Positions 49,406-62,393 of a stretch of 64,000 bases of DNA are shown here, one piece after another. The notes beneath the pieces are model-generated. The model was given only the letters and a program-made list of their open reading frames with translations. It was not told the origin of the DNA and made no database searches. The first letter of the stretch is position 1. Each line of letters starts with the position of its first letter. A program made the translations under genes and the position numbers. This DNA comes from Orbilia blumenaviensis (Eukaryota > Ascomycota > Orbiliomycetes > Orbiliales > Orbiliaceae): the NCBI GenBank assembly GCA_036872755.1, contig JAVHNS010000007.1:1054001-1118000 (forward strand). The letters are read 5' to 3'.

Positions 49406-51290
49406 GCAATTGTGTTTTTGCGTTCGCTTCCGCCTCCAAATTATGGATTTTAGCCTGGGGTGGAACTAGCATTTGATTTCGATGAGAATATACGAGACCG
49501 GCAGTCTAGAGGAGGATTGGTGTTTCTCATCTGCTTTGAATTAGGTTGGTAGGGGCTCGATATCTAAGTTCTGTCCTCTTCGAGTATGATATACTTGGTG
49601 CTGTATCTTGACTCGCTATCTGCAGCTGGTAAGCCAGTCCGCTATTTACGTTTACATGGCTTGGTTCATGAGAAGTCAGACTATAGATGTAGATGATGAT
49701 GCATAAATGGCTCTAATTTAGTGACGACGGGGCTAGTCTCCAGCTCAATTGAGTTGATGATTTTCCACTCACAAAAGGCAGCTTTACGAAACGTAGAGGA
49801 TTTATCTATGGTGCTATTGGCGCCTCATGAGCTCATGATTAATCTTGATTTTGCAGAGCTCTAAAGCATCTATATGGGCTAGCTGTCTCGAGGCTTTGAG
49901 ACTTAGATTTGTATTGACTTCAGCTGAATCCAACCCTGACCCGATGCGCGATGCTAACAGTGGCTAATTATGCCTGGCAAAAACTCGATGGACCTATGGA
50001 TCGCAACCAAAGGATTGTGCTTTACTAAAAGGTTTCTACCGGGCGTTCTTCCTAAGTATATATATAAGAAGTTTATTAGCAGCTTCCCATGGTCTGGAAC
50101 CGAGGGTACTAGTAAGAAGCCAAGCGCATTGGGGCTTAAACTTAGTCAGTACCGACCCGGCGCGCTCCGAGCGTGATGTCGTAATTTGTGAATCGATGTG
50201 CAGCTAAATTACCTGGAACCTTTCAAAGGTACATGCATGTACCTATCAGGGCTGAGACATCTTATCTTCTATCAAATGGGCCATGTCGCAAGGGTTTGTT
50301 CCATAATCGGATCCTGCAAATGCAAACAGCCCAGCCTTCTACAGCCATCGGCAGCCATTACGCAATTTAATTGCATGGTCATGGCAGATGGCTTCGTTGC
50401 GCTTTTGATCCTTCCCGATAATTTATACCTAGGCTAGGTCTGTGCGTGCAAATAATTGATAAATACCTAAGCACTTATAATTAAGTACTTGGTATATCCC
50501 TAGGTACTGATAGAGGCGAAAATCTATATATATCATGAGAAAGAGTGGCCTCGTGCTTTTGGGGCACAAAATGGCTGGTTTATCCGAATTAATCGCGACG
50601 GTCATGGTGTTAATGTGCGATATATCGCTAGCGCTCTGATTTAGAGTATTCTTGCCGTCGCGGTAGAGCAGCTGATCAGGCCCTCACTCGAAAAGCTCGA
50701 AGTGTCGAACTTGGAGTCCTCCATATTGTTGGGACATGCAATTTAGCTTTAGCGACCAAAATGCAACATAGTCTGGTGTTGCGCTCACACCGTGCGCGAT
50801 GGGATTACATTGCCTCCCATTTTTCGGATTTCGTAAAGGGATCTGGGTAAGGAAAATTCAAACTAGTTACAAGGGACACGGAATCTTTTAAAGCTTTCGG
50901 GTTTGGTGCTATACAGAAAAATTGGCCTGATGGAAGCCTTAGCTGCCTTTTCGTGTGCCGTTCGCTTATATATATATCATCGTGCAGATAGTTCGCTGTC
51001 AGTGGCTGGTGGACAAATAGGACAGCTTTTCGTTGCACGCCTGCAATGCATCTACGAACTACTAGCGACTCCGCAGGTGAGCCTTGCGGATCCCCCAAAA
51101 TTATAAGCCCCGTCTACGAGGACCGAAGGCCCTATAATGGTGATGAAATCCTCGTTTTCGTTCAGCCGGTCAAGGACCATTTACTATTTCACACGTCGAA
51201 GAAAATTTCGGAGCTCCCTTGCTTGCGCCTAATCGAAGCCAAAATTCGAATCACATTTTCACATTGTCGACCAGCCCCAACCAGAAAAAT
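49406..51290. other. 1.9-kb spacer, start of accessory region
   Basis: No supported gene. The sequence is AT-rich with TACCTAGG/TAGGTA-type simple words near 50430-50510. Open frames of 60-80 codons (49970-50176, 50198-50437) have no motif. An in-frame ATG at 51219 could move the next gene's start upstream by 24 codons. Confidence 0.5.
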
Positions 51291-54200
51291 ATGGCTTTCA
51301 ATCCAAGTTCACCGGAACCGCCCGTTGAGGACCCTATGGGTCGTGCCTTTTATCAATATGCAAAATCACTTAGCGATAAAGACCTCAAAAGATATCAAAC
51401 TGCGGGGGCTACGTGCCCGACAGCAGAGGACCTCACGCGTGAGGTGTTCCAGCTACAAACCAGACACAAAAAGCTCAGCAAGACACTCAAAGTTTCCACG
51501 TGTATTGAGCCACTTGTTTCGTTTCTGAAAAGACACAGCAGTTCGGTGGATACATTTGTGCAAGCCAATCCTTTCCCTGCGGCGCTGGTCTGGGGGACAA
51601 TCAAAGTCCTATTAGATGTAAGAGTTAATTCAGAATTCCCCAATGGAGGTGTGGCTTGTGCGGGCTCTGGCTGATCACTGACTACTGGCCACTGACACTT
51701 TACCGGCCTTGTAGCTTGCCTCGTACCACATCCACTATTTTGAAAATCTTGTTCGAAAGCTGCAAGAATTAGGCGCTTGCTTAGATGTCTTTCGCAAATA
51801 TGAGGTCATTCTGAAGGAATCAATCCCCGTGCAAACGGCTTTAGCAAAGGTGTATCAGGATATTTTCGTTTTCCTTGGCAAGGCTAAAGGGGTCTTCGCA
51901 AAGCGAGGTACGTAGAGATACAGCTCCCTTTGCAATCATTGGTACCAGCGATGACCCATGCAACGCGATTGGCCTGCAAGATCGTAAAACTGAGCCTGGG
52001 GTTCAACCTCCTGTGATGATATCGTCTGGCCTCAAGAACCATCGCCCATATATACATTAGTTGGTCAATGGATTAATGTTGTCAAGTTATTAACTATCGA
52101 CTATAAATCCAGGGTCTTTGCTCTTCGCTCGAACACTTTGGAAATCATTCGAAAGAGACTTTGGTAACACACTACTCAGTTTTGAACAGAATAAAAATAC
52201 TTTAGAAGGCGAAATAAGCATCGAACATCTATCAACAGTGAAAAAACTTGAAAAGAAATTGGACGACGGGATTCGAGCGGGACTTGGTAACTCTCAACAA
52301 TACAACATGCGGATGAACCTAACGTTGAACCAAACCCCCGCGGTAAATACCCCCCACTCTAATAAGAGAAACAAAACTTCGACTTCGACAAGTTGGCTGA
52401 TAATATATGTTTCACTAGCCTAAGGCAGTTATGCCAGATGAAAATCGAGTAAAAATCACAAATTGGGTATCCAATGCTGACCCAGGTTTGGACTTTACTC
52501 GGGAATCATCACGTCGCGTTAAACAGTCAGGGCAATGGCTTCTTAAACATCAAACATATAAAAAATTACTTAGGTCTTCGGAAAAGCGTCTTTTGAGGGT
52601 TTTAGGGAGCCCGGGTTCTGGAAAAACAGTTCTAAGTACTACAATAATTGAGGACTTACAAAGCCAGAACTTGAAGATTCCAACTGCACCCAATCATTCG
52701 GCTGCTTTTACAGCTTACTTTTACTGTTCGAAGTCTGATCAAGGTCAGGAAACACTGGTAATTCTCTGCGGGCTTATCAAGCAAATTCTATCACAATTCG
52801 AAGAACTACCAGAATGTGTTACGGAATGCTACAAGAAGTCTTGTGCCGCAGGGAGGCCATCTCTCACCGCTGCGGACGGCCCAGAGACGCTATTAGAGAC
52901 TATAGTCCAGAAGTTAGGAAGTCTTTATATTGTAGTGGACGGAATCGACGAAGTCGCCGAGCCACAGCAGACAGTAGCAGCACTGCTAAAGCTGACAAAA
53001 ACGAACCCGAATGTCAAGACTATTTTACTCAGTCGAGATATCTTCGAGATGAACAGCAACGATATCTCTTCCTACCCTGTTATTAAACTCGACGGCTTGA
53101 ATACCAGCGAAGATGTCAACAGATTCATTAAAGACAGACTGAATAACATGAGAATGAGAGAGGCAGCCAAGGATTTGCCACCAGAGATCTTTACCCAGAT
53201 ATCGCAGAAAGCTGACGGGATGTTCCTATGGGCTAAGCTTATGATGGATTCATTGAACAGCGCTATGAGTGTTCATGACGCTCTTGACATAGTATCGTCA
53301 ACTCCCAGCCAACTCGATGGGTTCTACGACCAAGTCATGATGCGCCTTATGACTAAATCTACATCGCAGCCAAAAATGGTAAACATAGCAAGAAGGGTGA
53401 TAATGCTAATGTGCGCCGCATCACGCCCACTGAGCTGGTCCGAGTTGGAATGCATGCTCAATACAGAAAAAACGGGTATAAAAACAGCCAAGATATTTCA
53501 GTCCACTATTCTAGACGCTTGTAACCCGCTCATCGAGTATGTGCCGAAAACAGGCGTGCTCAGATTTGTTCACTTATCCGTACGGGAGTTCTTCTTGAAT
53601 GCCAGCAATGTCACAGATCCGGATCTGCGTATCAGTAGTACTGGATTTCCTTTCCTCGAACACGACGCACACAAGAAAGTCGCAGATATTTGCTTAACAT
53701 ATCTTCTTGAATCCGACCCAGACCAACCGTCACGACAAAGACCAACTCAAACGAATATGCCGCTTCTGGAATATGCATCTACTTACTGGGGCTTCCATAT
53801 TCTCCGCTCGGAATATGACAATATTTTATCAGAACAAATGCACAAGTATCTTTCTAAACAGTCACGTCGTAAGACATGGATATCGAAACAGCTATTTAGG
53901 GAATCCTCGGGGTTTCCACTCCAAAAGCTTATCAATATGCAGAAGGAGCTACATAAATGGGATATCGGATCGAGTTCTGGTAGTGATACTGTTAAAAACG
54001 AACGTCTCGACTGGATACAGGATGTAGGGCGAGCCTTAGTTGACATTGATTCGACTGAAACCAACGCCAAGGACTTTGCCTCCGGGAAATCACAGATTAC
54101 ATATTTCGAAAAGCTCATGGTCATCAGAGATTTATCACGAGAATATACAATCCGACAAAGACTCAAGGAAGGCGAGAAATGGATGCTGGATGCACTCCAT

Positions 54201-54944
54201 AAAAGACAAAATAAGTTTGGGGAGGAACACATTTCTACTGTTTGGCTATTGAATAGTCTGGGTATAATCTACGATCAACAGCATAGAGTCGAACTTTCCG
54301 CCGAAATACACGAAAAGGCTTTGAAAATACAAGAGACAGCACTGGGTCCTAATCACCTAGAGACTGTATGGACTATTAACGAGCTCGGAAGAGTATACCG
54401 ACATCTGAAAAGGTATGATGACGCTGTCAATATGCATCTTAGAGCCTTTGAGGTTTTGAAAAAACTCCTGCCAGAGAACGATTTACAGCTGGCCTGGACG
54501 TTAAACACTCTGGCACGAGCCTACCGTAAGCAGGGTTCCATTGCAGAATCACTCGAATGTCACAGAAAGGCTATAGATATCCAGAAGGTATCACTGGGAG
54601 AAAAACATCCTCATGTCCTATGGGCAACCGCCGATATTGGTCGGTGCTATAGAGATAGAAAGGATCTTGAAAAAAGTGCATATTATCACCGCGTATGTCT
54701 TGAAGGAAGGAAGGAAGTCCTCGGGTTGGATCATCCCGATACACTTTGGGCCATGAACGATTTGGGGCTTGTGCTATCCGAGGACGGATATAAGGAAGAA
54801 GCAAAGGAGCTGCATGAAACGGCTTTGGAGGGACAGACAAGATTACTTGGAGAAAGCCACCCGCATACCGTTTGGAGCAGAAAACAAATCGAGAATATTA
54901 ACAGCACGTCATGGGAAGAAGTGGGTATTGTCGACGTCGAGTGA
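51291..54944 (+). CDS. NACHT-TPR STAND receptor (fungal NLR-like)
   Basis: Four exons: 51291-51617, 51715-51907, 52113-52342, 52425-54944; 3270 nt, 1089 aa. The N-terminal ~250 residues are helical and contain VDTFVQANPFPAALVWGTIK and a long amphipathic segment, the arrangement seen in DUF7708-type N-terminal domains of fungal NACHT proteins (family name from memory). The NACHT ATPase has Walker A GSPGSGKT (about residue 310), Walker B LYIVVDGIDE (about 419) and sensor-like TILLSRD. A helical winged-helix-type region follows (SWSELECMLN, RFVHLSVREFF). The C-terminus (about 848-1080) has roughly six 42-residue kinesin-light-chain TPRs, e.g. LNSLGIIYDQQ, INELGRVYRHL, LNTLARAYRKQ, ADIGRCYRDR and MNDLGLVLSED. 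Such proteins are signalling ATPases implicated in fungal heterokaryon incompatibility and innate-type recognition. The TPRs here are diverged from one another, unlike fast-evolving near-identical arrays. No effector domain is recognised by name. Confidence 0.85.
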
Positions 54945-56670
54945 GGTGTTCACTCTTTGGGGATTTCTGAGTTTCGTATTTTCGATTTTTCATTCTTCTG
55001 TATCTCCCAAACTAGCGTCTTTAAAAATTTTTCCCAATTTTTGTATGTTCTGTAAGGGGTCTTTTCATTTTGTAAGCATCATCGCGGATAAATGGGTGTC
55101 GACACATGCATACTGTTATCTGTATTGAAATCCTGATATATGAACTCGCCAATCATATGATTCTCGGCGCTTTGCCGGTTAATACTAGCTATCAATAATT
55201 ATCTTCTCACGAACCTATCAATGCATTGCCTTCAATTCCAAATTTATTATAAACCACTTAAAGCCCCCAAACTATTGTTTTCTGCAGAAAAAAAAAAAAA
55301 AAAAAAAAAAGCTTTCCAGCCCTTGCCCTCTCACACGTGCCATTGAAGTTCGCCCTGTTAATATGCTGAGCTAGCTGTTAGAACCATACCGCGGCCCCCT
55401 GTGGGCTGAATGCAAAATGCAACAATTCAGTCAACCCAACCCGACTCGGACTAGTGCTAGTTAGTCCCGATGTATTATAGTTTCCGTTATATGTCGATGG
55501 GTCGGAGCGTGGAGGGGTTCTTTGAAACCCCGCGACCCGCCCTGAATGCAAAGTTTGACCAATCTTCTTAAAGGTTGCTTTTGCATTTGGACATAGCTTT
55601 TGTGGGATAGCTGAGCTGGCCTGCAGTCTCTAATACTAGAACCTTCGGGATCCAGAAAACTCCGGTTGTGGGGTTGCAACCGCAGACTTTGGGCCGGAAT
55701 ATGTTCAAATGGGCGGTACGGAGGACGGCAAGTTCCTGCAAGAGAGGAATTAAATTGTTGCATTCTTAAAATCTGTGAGCGCGCAGAAAACAATCAGCAT
55801 GCGGGAGTTCAGATTGTACCATATACCTCACCGCGACATGTCGACAGCTCATCGTTCAAACCCTAGTATCATTGCTGCAGATCCAACGTCATAGCATCAG
55901 CCGAAGATCCATAATGGCGAAATCTGGCAAGATAAGTTACCCTTTTCTCAGTAAAGTACATCTACTATCGGATGGACCTCGTGCCCAAGAAGCCATTATG
56001 GTTTCGTTTACATGCCATGCAGGGCATCTGGTTGCAGCTTGCAGGTCGAAACTGCTGGCAAGACACAATTGGCCCTATCCGTGATTTATTCCGTATCTGG
56101 CTGGTCAAAGAAACCCACCGGAGGGCGATGCATGTGCTGGCTGGCTACAAGCGTCCAGCTAGATCCTACAGAGTTCTGAATCCTGCAGCTGGAAACTGCA
56201 GCCTCAGGCCCAAAACGAGATTAAGCGGGAATCTTCGATACCCATGGCATAATACAACAAGACAACACCAGAATGGAGGACTATCCGCCTAGAACTCTCC
56301 AGCATGGGAGCCACTTCGCTTTCTGCCCAATACGGGCAAATTCCAAGGCTTTCTGTGAATCATCGAGGGGATACCCACAAGCGAGCTATACCAAACTTGC
56401 ATATCCAACTCGAGCGGGGGCGATGCTGACGATAGTCTGCGATATGTGTGATATCAGGGGTGCCGAATTGATATATAGCATTGAAACGTCTACAGTCACT
56501 ATCACCATGGATTCACATCACATATCGATATATCGCATTATGCTCATCATATCACATTTTAGCCAGTAGTAGGTAACACAGAACTACGCTCCTGCTTCTG
56601 AAGCAAGTCAATCCTCTTCAAACGTTCGCCCTGGGCAAGGTTACGGACACCCAACCACTAAAGGTAACCC
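54945..56670. other. 1.7-kb spacer
   Basis: This contains the 3' end of the NLR gene, a 23-nt poly-A tract (55288-55310) and no gene I can support. The largest frames (about 106-110 codons at 55972-56292 + and 55461-55793 -) overlap each other's neighbourhood, lack motifs and lack splice partners. Confidence 0.5.
55288..55310. repeat. 23-nt poly-A tract
   Basis: A homopolymer of 23 A residues in intergenic DNA. It could be the scar of a retroposed poly-A tail, but I see no element next to it. Confidence 0.85.
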
Positions 56671-59600
56671 ATGATGGCCACGCAAGATTTCGATTTGCAT
56701 TTCGCAGGAGACCTTGCCAAGGCAATCTTTGATGAGGTTCCTGGAGAAATTGTCAAATCAGAGAATATAAATTCTCTGATCAATGAGTATCTTGCGAAAC
56801 CGCCATCTGCAGGCCTAGATCCTAGCATTTCCGTAGATGAGCGTCTCCAGAAAATCATCCAACGGTATCTCGAAAATTTGAAACTCGAACTTCCAAATCT
56901 TTTGGAGGAAGTTCTTGACGAAGAATTTTTTGATATTGTGGAGATCCCTGAAGAACAGGGTCAAGAAGTCGATATCAAGTAAGTTATATGCACGTCGATT
57001 TATTCAATGCACAACTAGGGACATTGCTCATTATTGTTCATTAGACCATCAATTGGAACGTCGAATGAATTTAATCTAGAGCTGCAGGCGGCTCAACATG
57101 ACTCGACAGACCCGGAAAATTTTCTGGTCTCAGATTCGGGCCCTAATACCCCCCTGAGTCCCTCAGGTGACCCGGAAGTAGCTGCGCCGACGACTCTGCC
57201 GATTTCGATAAAGCCCAAGGAACCAGCCGCATACACGAATATTCAGAATACAGAGAACCCGAGGGATAATTCAGGTACAACTTCGTCCCAAGATGGCAAC
57301 ACTGTTCCCCTACCTGCCGAAGATGTATCTGAAACCAGCTGTACATCTGAGGAATCCGAACCAATCAGTGAAGCCGCAGATCCTCAACCAAACCCTACTG
57401 ATGATACACTGGAACTTCCATCGCAGTCTGGGTTTGAAAATGGTCTTAACAATAAACCTTCACAATCAATTGATCCGAGCCTTGATACACTCCCAGAAGG
57501 CGCTAAGCAGTCGTCGAATCAAGATCAAGACTGCGGACCTAACTCCGCAACAGAGTCTCTACAGATCCAACATACACGGCCGATAGACCCTCCAGCCACA
57601 GAAACACCTGTCCCGAAATTAGATCCAGAGCCGCAAGAAGTTCCAGAACTGTCAGAAAACTCCACTCAATCACCCGAGGATACAACCTCGGAAGAGGCTA
57701 TCGACTCTACAGACAAAGACAGTAATCCCACACCCAAAAGCGCAGATACAAACGATAGGACTGGGCCAAGTCACTCCGTAGAGGATGACTCACGAGAACA
57801 GACTGCATCGATCCATTTAGAGGGCACCAAGGTTAGCAATTCGACTAGGGGGGCCGCTAGTCTTGAGGCACCAGCCGCAAGCCTCTGCAAAAATACACCT
57901 ATCCACACTTCTCTACCTAAGGCCGGATCTTCAATCATCGATTCTAAGGATGGGATTTCCAACATAGATATCGGTCCTCTTAGCCCCAGGGATACCGATA
58001 CTCGTAAGCAGAAACTAGAAGACGGCGAATCTTCAAGTCAGCTAGAGACAGCAGATAACGAGGTCACGACGACTGGAGACGTTTCAACTGGAACAATTCA
58101 TGATGCCGCTAATGATCCAGCAAAAATCGAACAAAGTCCCCAAGATGTAATGAACGATGCCACCAGCCCAAAGAAACACGAGAAACCCCAGGTTACAACA
58201 CCACCCGAGAAGCAATTCTTGGAATCTACGATTGACGATACCAAATCCACAGAGCCTCTAGTTGATCTGCAGGAAAAATATCTTCTACCAAATCCTGAGG
58301 GAGATGCGATTCATGGAAATGAAATCAAGGAGTCCCCGACTCTTGAGAATAGACTGAACGAGCAGTGCAGAGATGTGGTCCACGAAACTCCCCAAGATGT
58401 CCAGAACCCTGCGCTTCCCGACGAGGAAAGCCTTTTTAGTCCAGAAGGGGAGGGAAATGTACCCGTTCTACAACCTAAACCCCAATCAATTGGTACGAAG
58501 TTAGTTCAGTCGAACCCCTGTGACGGCCCTATGACCGAAGACAATACAGCTCTCGTCAAGAACCTACCTACAATTACACCCACAGCTACAATCACCAATA
58601 CACCCCTGGAAACTTCGGATCTACGGAACGGGCATTCTGTTCCGCCGACGGGTGCTCGTGAAAACAAAGAGAACAACAGTACTCCTAGCTTGGATACCCA
58701 GACCGCTACGCCGAGCCTTGATATCAAAACCGAACCGGTTCAGTCAACCCAGAAAACCATGGATCTAGAGCCTGAGGACAATCCCTCCGATCTAGAGCCT
58801 GAGATCAACCCTTCCAATCCGGAACCTGAGACTAATCTTTCCGATCAAAAGTCTAATATCAATCTTATCAATCTAGAATCTAAATCTAAGATCAATCCTC
58901 CTAGTTTAGGGCCTAAGATTAATCTTTTTGTCGAAAATAAAAGCCTACCTCCAAGTCAAGAAGAGGTCACTGAATTACATGTACCCTGCCCCGATACCGA
59001 TACTGCTGGCAATGACAACCATAGAGTCAACGAATCCCTGGTGTCAGCAGGACCGCAAAGGGAACCAAATTCCAAAACCACTGGTCAAGTTCCGGTCCAA
59101 CCACAGAAAACTACACCCGAGAAGCCTGAGAAAAGTGTTCAATGGTCGCCCTTAAGCACCTCGGGACCAGTGTCACAAGAATTGGAAGAATCCCTCGATA
59201 CTGGAAGGCCTTCACCAGAAGACAGGAAAGAATCGGCTCATGAGACCCGCTCTATAGGAGATCCCTCGGTGAACGTACCAGAAAGCTCTCTGGACAAAAT
59301 GATTGAGGTTAATAGTGATGAAAACGAGACCCCGAACCAATCGGCACTAGAGTCGAACACTGGCCATCCCAAATCAAAGGACCCACCTCCGGTTCAGGCC
59401 CCGATATCTCCAACAGAAACAAAGGAAAATTCTCCGGCGTCTCCAATTTCCACCAACGACCATTTGGATGTGGTAGATCTCGAAAAGGATAAGCCATTCC
59501 CAACAGTTGTTGGGCCTGTCGAGAACATCCCTTCGAGAAATGAAGTTACCTTATCTCAGCTTTTAACGACAAAAGCGTCCTCTTCACAACCAGCAATCTC

Positions 59601-62393
59601 TGGATCAGATAACTCGAATAGTGCCCCTTCAAATAAATGCCTCGAGAGCACTCCAGTCAAGAATATCCCTCCAAATAATGAACTTACTACATCTCGGCCT
59701 TTAAAAGCAAACCCACTGGGTTTGCAAGTAGAGATACCTGAAACACCTAGCCCAGATACCCTCCCCGAGAATAGAAGCTTCGAAGATACTCTAGTCGAGG
59801 GAAATAATAGCAAATTCGATCCAACACTGGTAGAAGAAGAAGAAGAGGGGGGGGGAGAGGGAGGGGAGGATAGGGATGAGGAGGAAGAGAAAGATGATGA
59901 TGGGGAGGAGGTGACAACCTCACCATTACAACTTGGGTCGAATACCAGTGTGGTTCTCGACACAACCGACTCCCCCCATAGTACTCCTAATACCGGGACA
60001 CCAACCCTTGAGAATAATATGCTTCCAGTTACCCCAGAGAATTTGAAAAAGTTACCTCAAGAAGAGTTCAAGAGCACTCCCTCGAGTGAATCTTCAACTC
60101 ACGCCTCGACCCCGGAGATGGATTTCGATGAGCAAGTAACGGGTTCTCCATTTTCCCAATCAAGTACCGAATCAGAGGATGACTACGTAGACTTCAAGCC
60201 GAATCCGAACCCACAGTTCTCTAGAGATCAGACAATTATCACTGCTCTCCCGACAGGGCTTGGTCTGTTGACCCAAACAAAACCTACAGAAACTGTAGCA
60301 CAGCAACCCCTCTCGCCTTCGACCCACACCTTCGAGAAAAAACTGGTTGAGCCCATCATATTTCCCGAGTCTCTACAATTGTCAGCACCCTTCTACGAAA
60401 ACCCCGGCCTCCCGTCATCGAAATATAATGATGCATCATCGGTGGCGAGCTCTCTAGAGGAACAGGTACTTCTAGTCCCCGCACAATCCCTTGAAAATTC
60501 AGGCCCTACGCCGAGTCCAGGGTACGAAAAACCAGCAAACGATCCCAAAGAATATTCGGTGGGAAATGATTCGTCCGTTGCTTCGAACCATGATTTCTCT
60601 GTAGAAACTGTAGTCCAACAGGACCAAGGTAAGAATTCCCCAATCATTTCGACTCATGAAACCTTCTACCTAAAAAGTTAGGAGGTTTGAGAAATTATAT
60701 TAAAATAATTGATTCTAAAACTATACTTGCAGAGGGTACTGGTCCAGTACCTGAACTCAAAGTTCGTGAACATAGCCCTTTGAGCAAGCCGAAAACGCAA
60801 ATTGTCGAGGTTTCAACTCCGAAGTCTTCGGCAATGTTACGCTCACTGGATATTATACCCCTCAGTTCGAAAGCATTAGGCTCCGAACAAACCGAAATTT
60901 CCCTAATTGAAACTTCTAGTACAGTACACACCGCCTCTCAAGCCCAGAAGGAGGAACCAAACCGCAGCCTACCTACATCGCAGATTCCTCAACCCCCAGT
61001 TCCAAACAACCTCCTAAACAAAATTCTACCAATTGCAGTATTACCCAGATGGAGTCTTACAATCCCTGCTATGTCGATCTTTCTACCCAATATACCATCA
61101 GTCCACTTGCCCTGGACGATGCCTGGACCGCTTACTTGGGATCTGAATCAGAAGCTCGAGGACACTCTTGATATAAAGGAAGGGAGTCACATTATCCCAG
61201 ACGGTGGCTCAGTACAGGGTCAAGTTTCTTCGAGCGTTGATGCAAAACAATTCTCAAAGGACGAAGGCGCCAGCCTCCAGGACACCACTTTCATTCCCCC
61301 GCTAATTCCTGGTGGCTTCCCTCAAATGGAAGATATCCCCAGCATATTAGAAACGACCACGTCCAAAGAATTATGTCTTGGTTTAGATATCCCTCCGAAT
61401 ACCCTGCCATTGGAGAGTGTTTGGGACGATATCTGGAGCCAAATAATTTTCTTCCTCAACGTCATTCTTTTGGAAGCCTGGGTACCTGGTTTTGAGTTTA
61501 TCAGCTATTTAATCTTTACATTCGAAGCCGTCATCAATGATAATACAGGGTTTCCAAAGCTGAAAACTATTATCCTGGACTCCTGGACCCCAGGACTGGT
61601 ACTGCTCGATTGCATAGTATCTTTACCACATCTACTACCCGAGGATACTGTCCCAGAATCAATTCAACTTGGTCAAATTTCAATTGAGTTCTGGGTTCCC
61701 ATCCTAGAAATCATCAAATACCTCTTCGCACTGCCAGGTCTGGTTCCCTACCACCTTTTATTCTCCCTTTCAGCTTATACCTCAATCTTCAAATTTATTC
61801 TCAGGCTGTCTCAAGCCATTGGATCTTTACGTTGTCTATCCCTCCCACCCGAATTCGCCACTGAGCTTTGGGAGGTTATTCGTTCCATTCCAATTACAAC
61901 ACGGTGGAAAATATACAGCGAATCATTAACCACCCTTCTCGAACATAATACTGCGGGAAACTCTACTCCGACTAAGGTCCATCATTCCCTTGAAGATGAA
62001 TTCCACCCTCCTTCTTCTACGCGTACATCATCGTGCTGTCAGTCTCTTTCGATGTGCACCTGCCAGGTTCTCAAATTGGTTTCGCCTAAAATTGATTCCG
62101 ACGTCAGCTTCTACATTGGATTTCGCTTCAACCCTCAACTCTTACAAAAGATTGGGTGCGCCAACATATCATGTTCTTATTCTCATATATATCTTTACTT
62201 AATACTTCTTACCTGGATCAGCGACTCACTACGCTACGCAGATTACGCTCGCGGCTTTGGGGCTATCTTCTCTGTTTCCCTTTCGGTTCTGCTGCCTGTC
62301 CTCCTTCACTTCAAGTTTTCACTAGGATTTCCCCTTTCTATTCTTCATTTATTTCATTCATCTCTAAGGCTTCTCGGGAATATTTTACTATAG
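56671..62393 (+). CDS. Giant disordered protein with hydrophobic C-terminus, family unknown
   Basis: Three exons: 56671-56978, 57045-60628, 60733-62393; 5553 nt, 1850 aa. Both splices (AA|GTAAGT to TTAG|A; G|GTAAGA to GCAG|AG) give exact frame joins, and an open frame of 3.6 kb is strong coding evidence. Residues 1-103 are helical and acidic (DLHFAGDLAKAIFDEV, ENLKLELPNLLEEVLDEEFF). Residues about 104-1300 are Ser/Thr/Pro/Glu/Asn-rich and disordered, with a 9-residue tandem repeat and an acidic run (EEEEEGGGEGGEDRDEEEEK). The last ~400 residues become hydrophobic: three related units with the pattern xxW[VT]PG near 61477, 61577 and 61686, and a final set of possible membrane helices (YLYLILLTWISD, IFSVSLSVLLPVLL). 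I recognise no domain. The last ~75 residues depend on no further intron being present; another frame is open there (62156-62398). It may be a lineage-specific membrane-anchored scaffold; function is not inferred. Confidence 0.72.
58762..58929 (+). repeat. 27-bp tandem repeat in the giant protein
   Basis: About six degenerate copies of a 27-bp unit encoding nine residues, starting DLEPEDNPS, DLEPEINPS, NPEPETNLS. The fifth copy has two extra codons. The repeat keeps frame, so it was expanded under coding constraint. Confidence 0.8.

Noticed and set aside
55461..56292. Open frames of about 100-110 codons between the NLR and the giant gene
   Set aside because: No motif on either strand, no intron logic, simple intergenic sequence.
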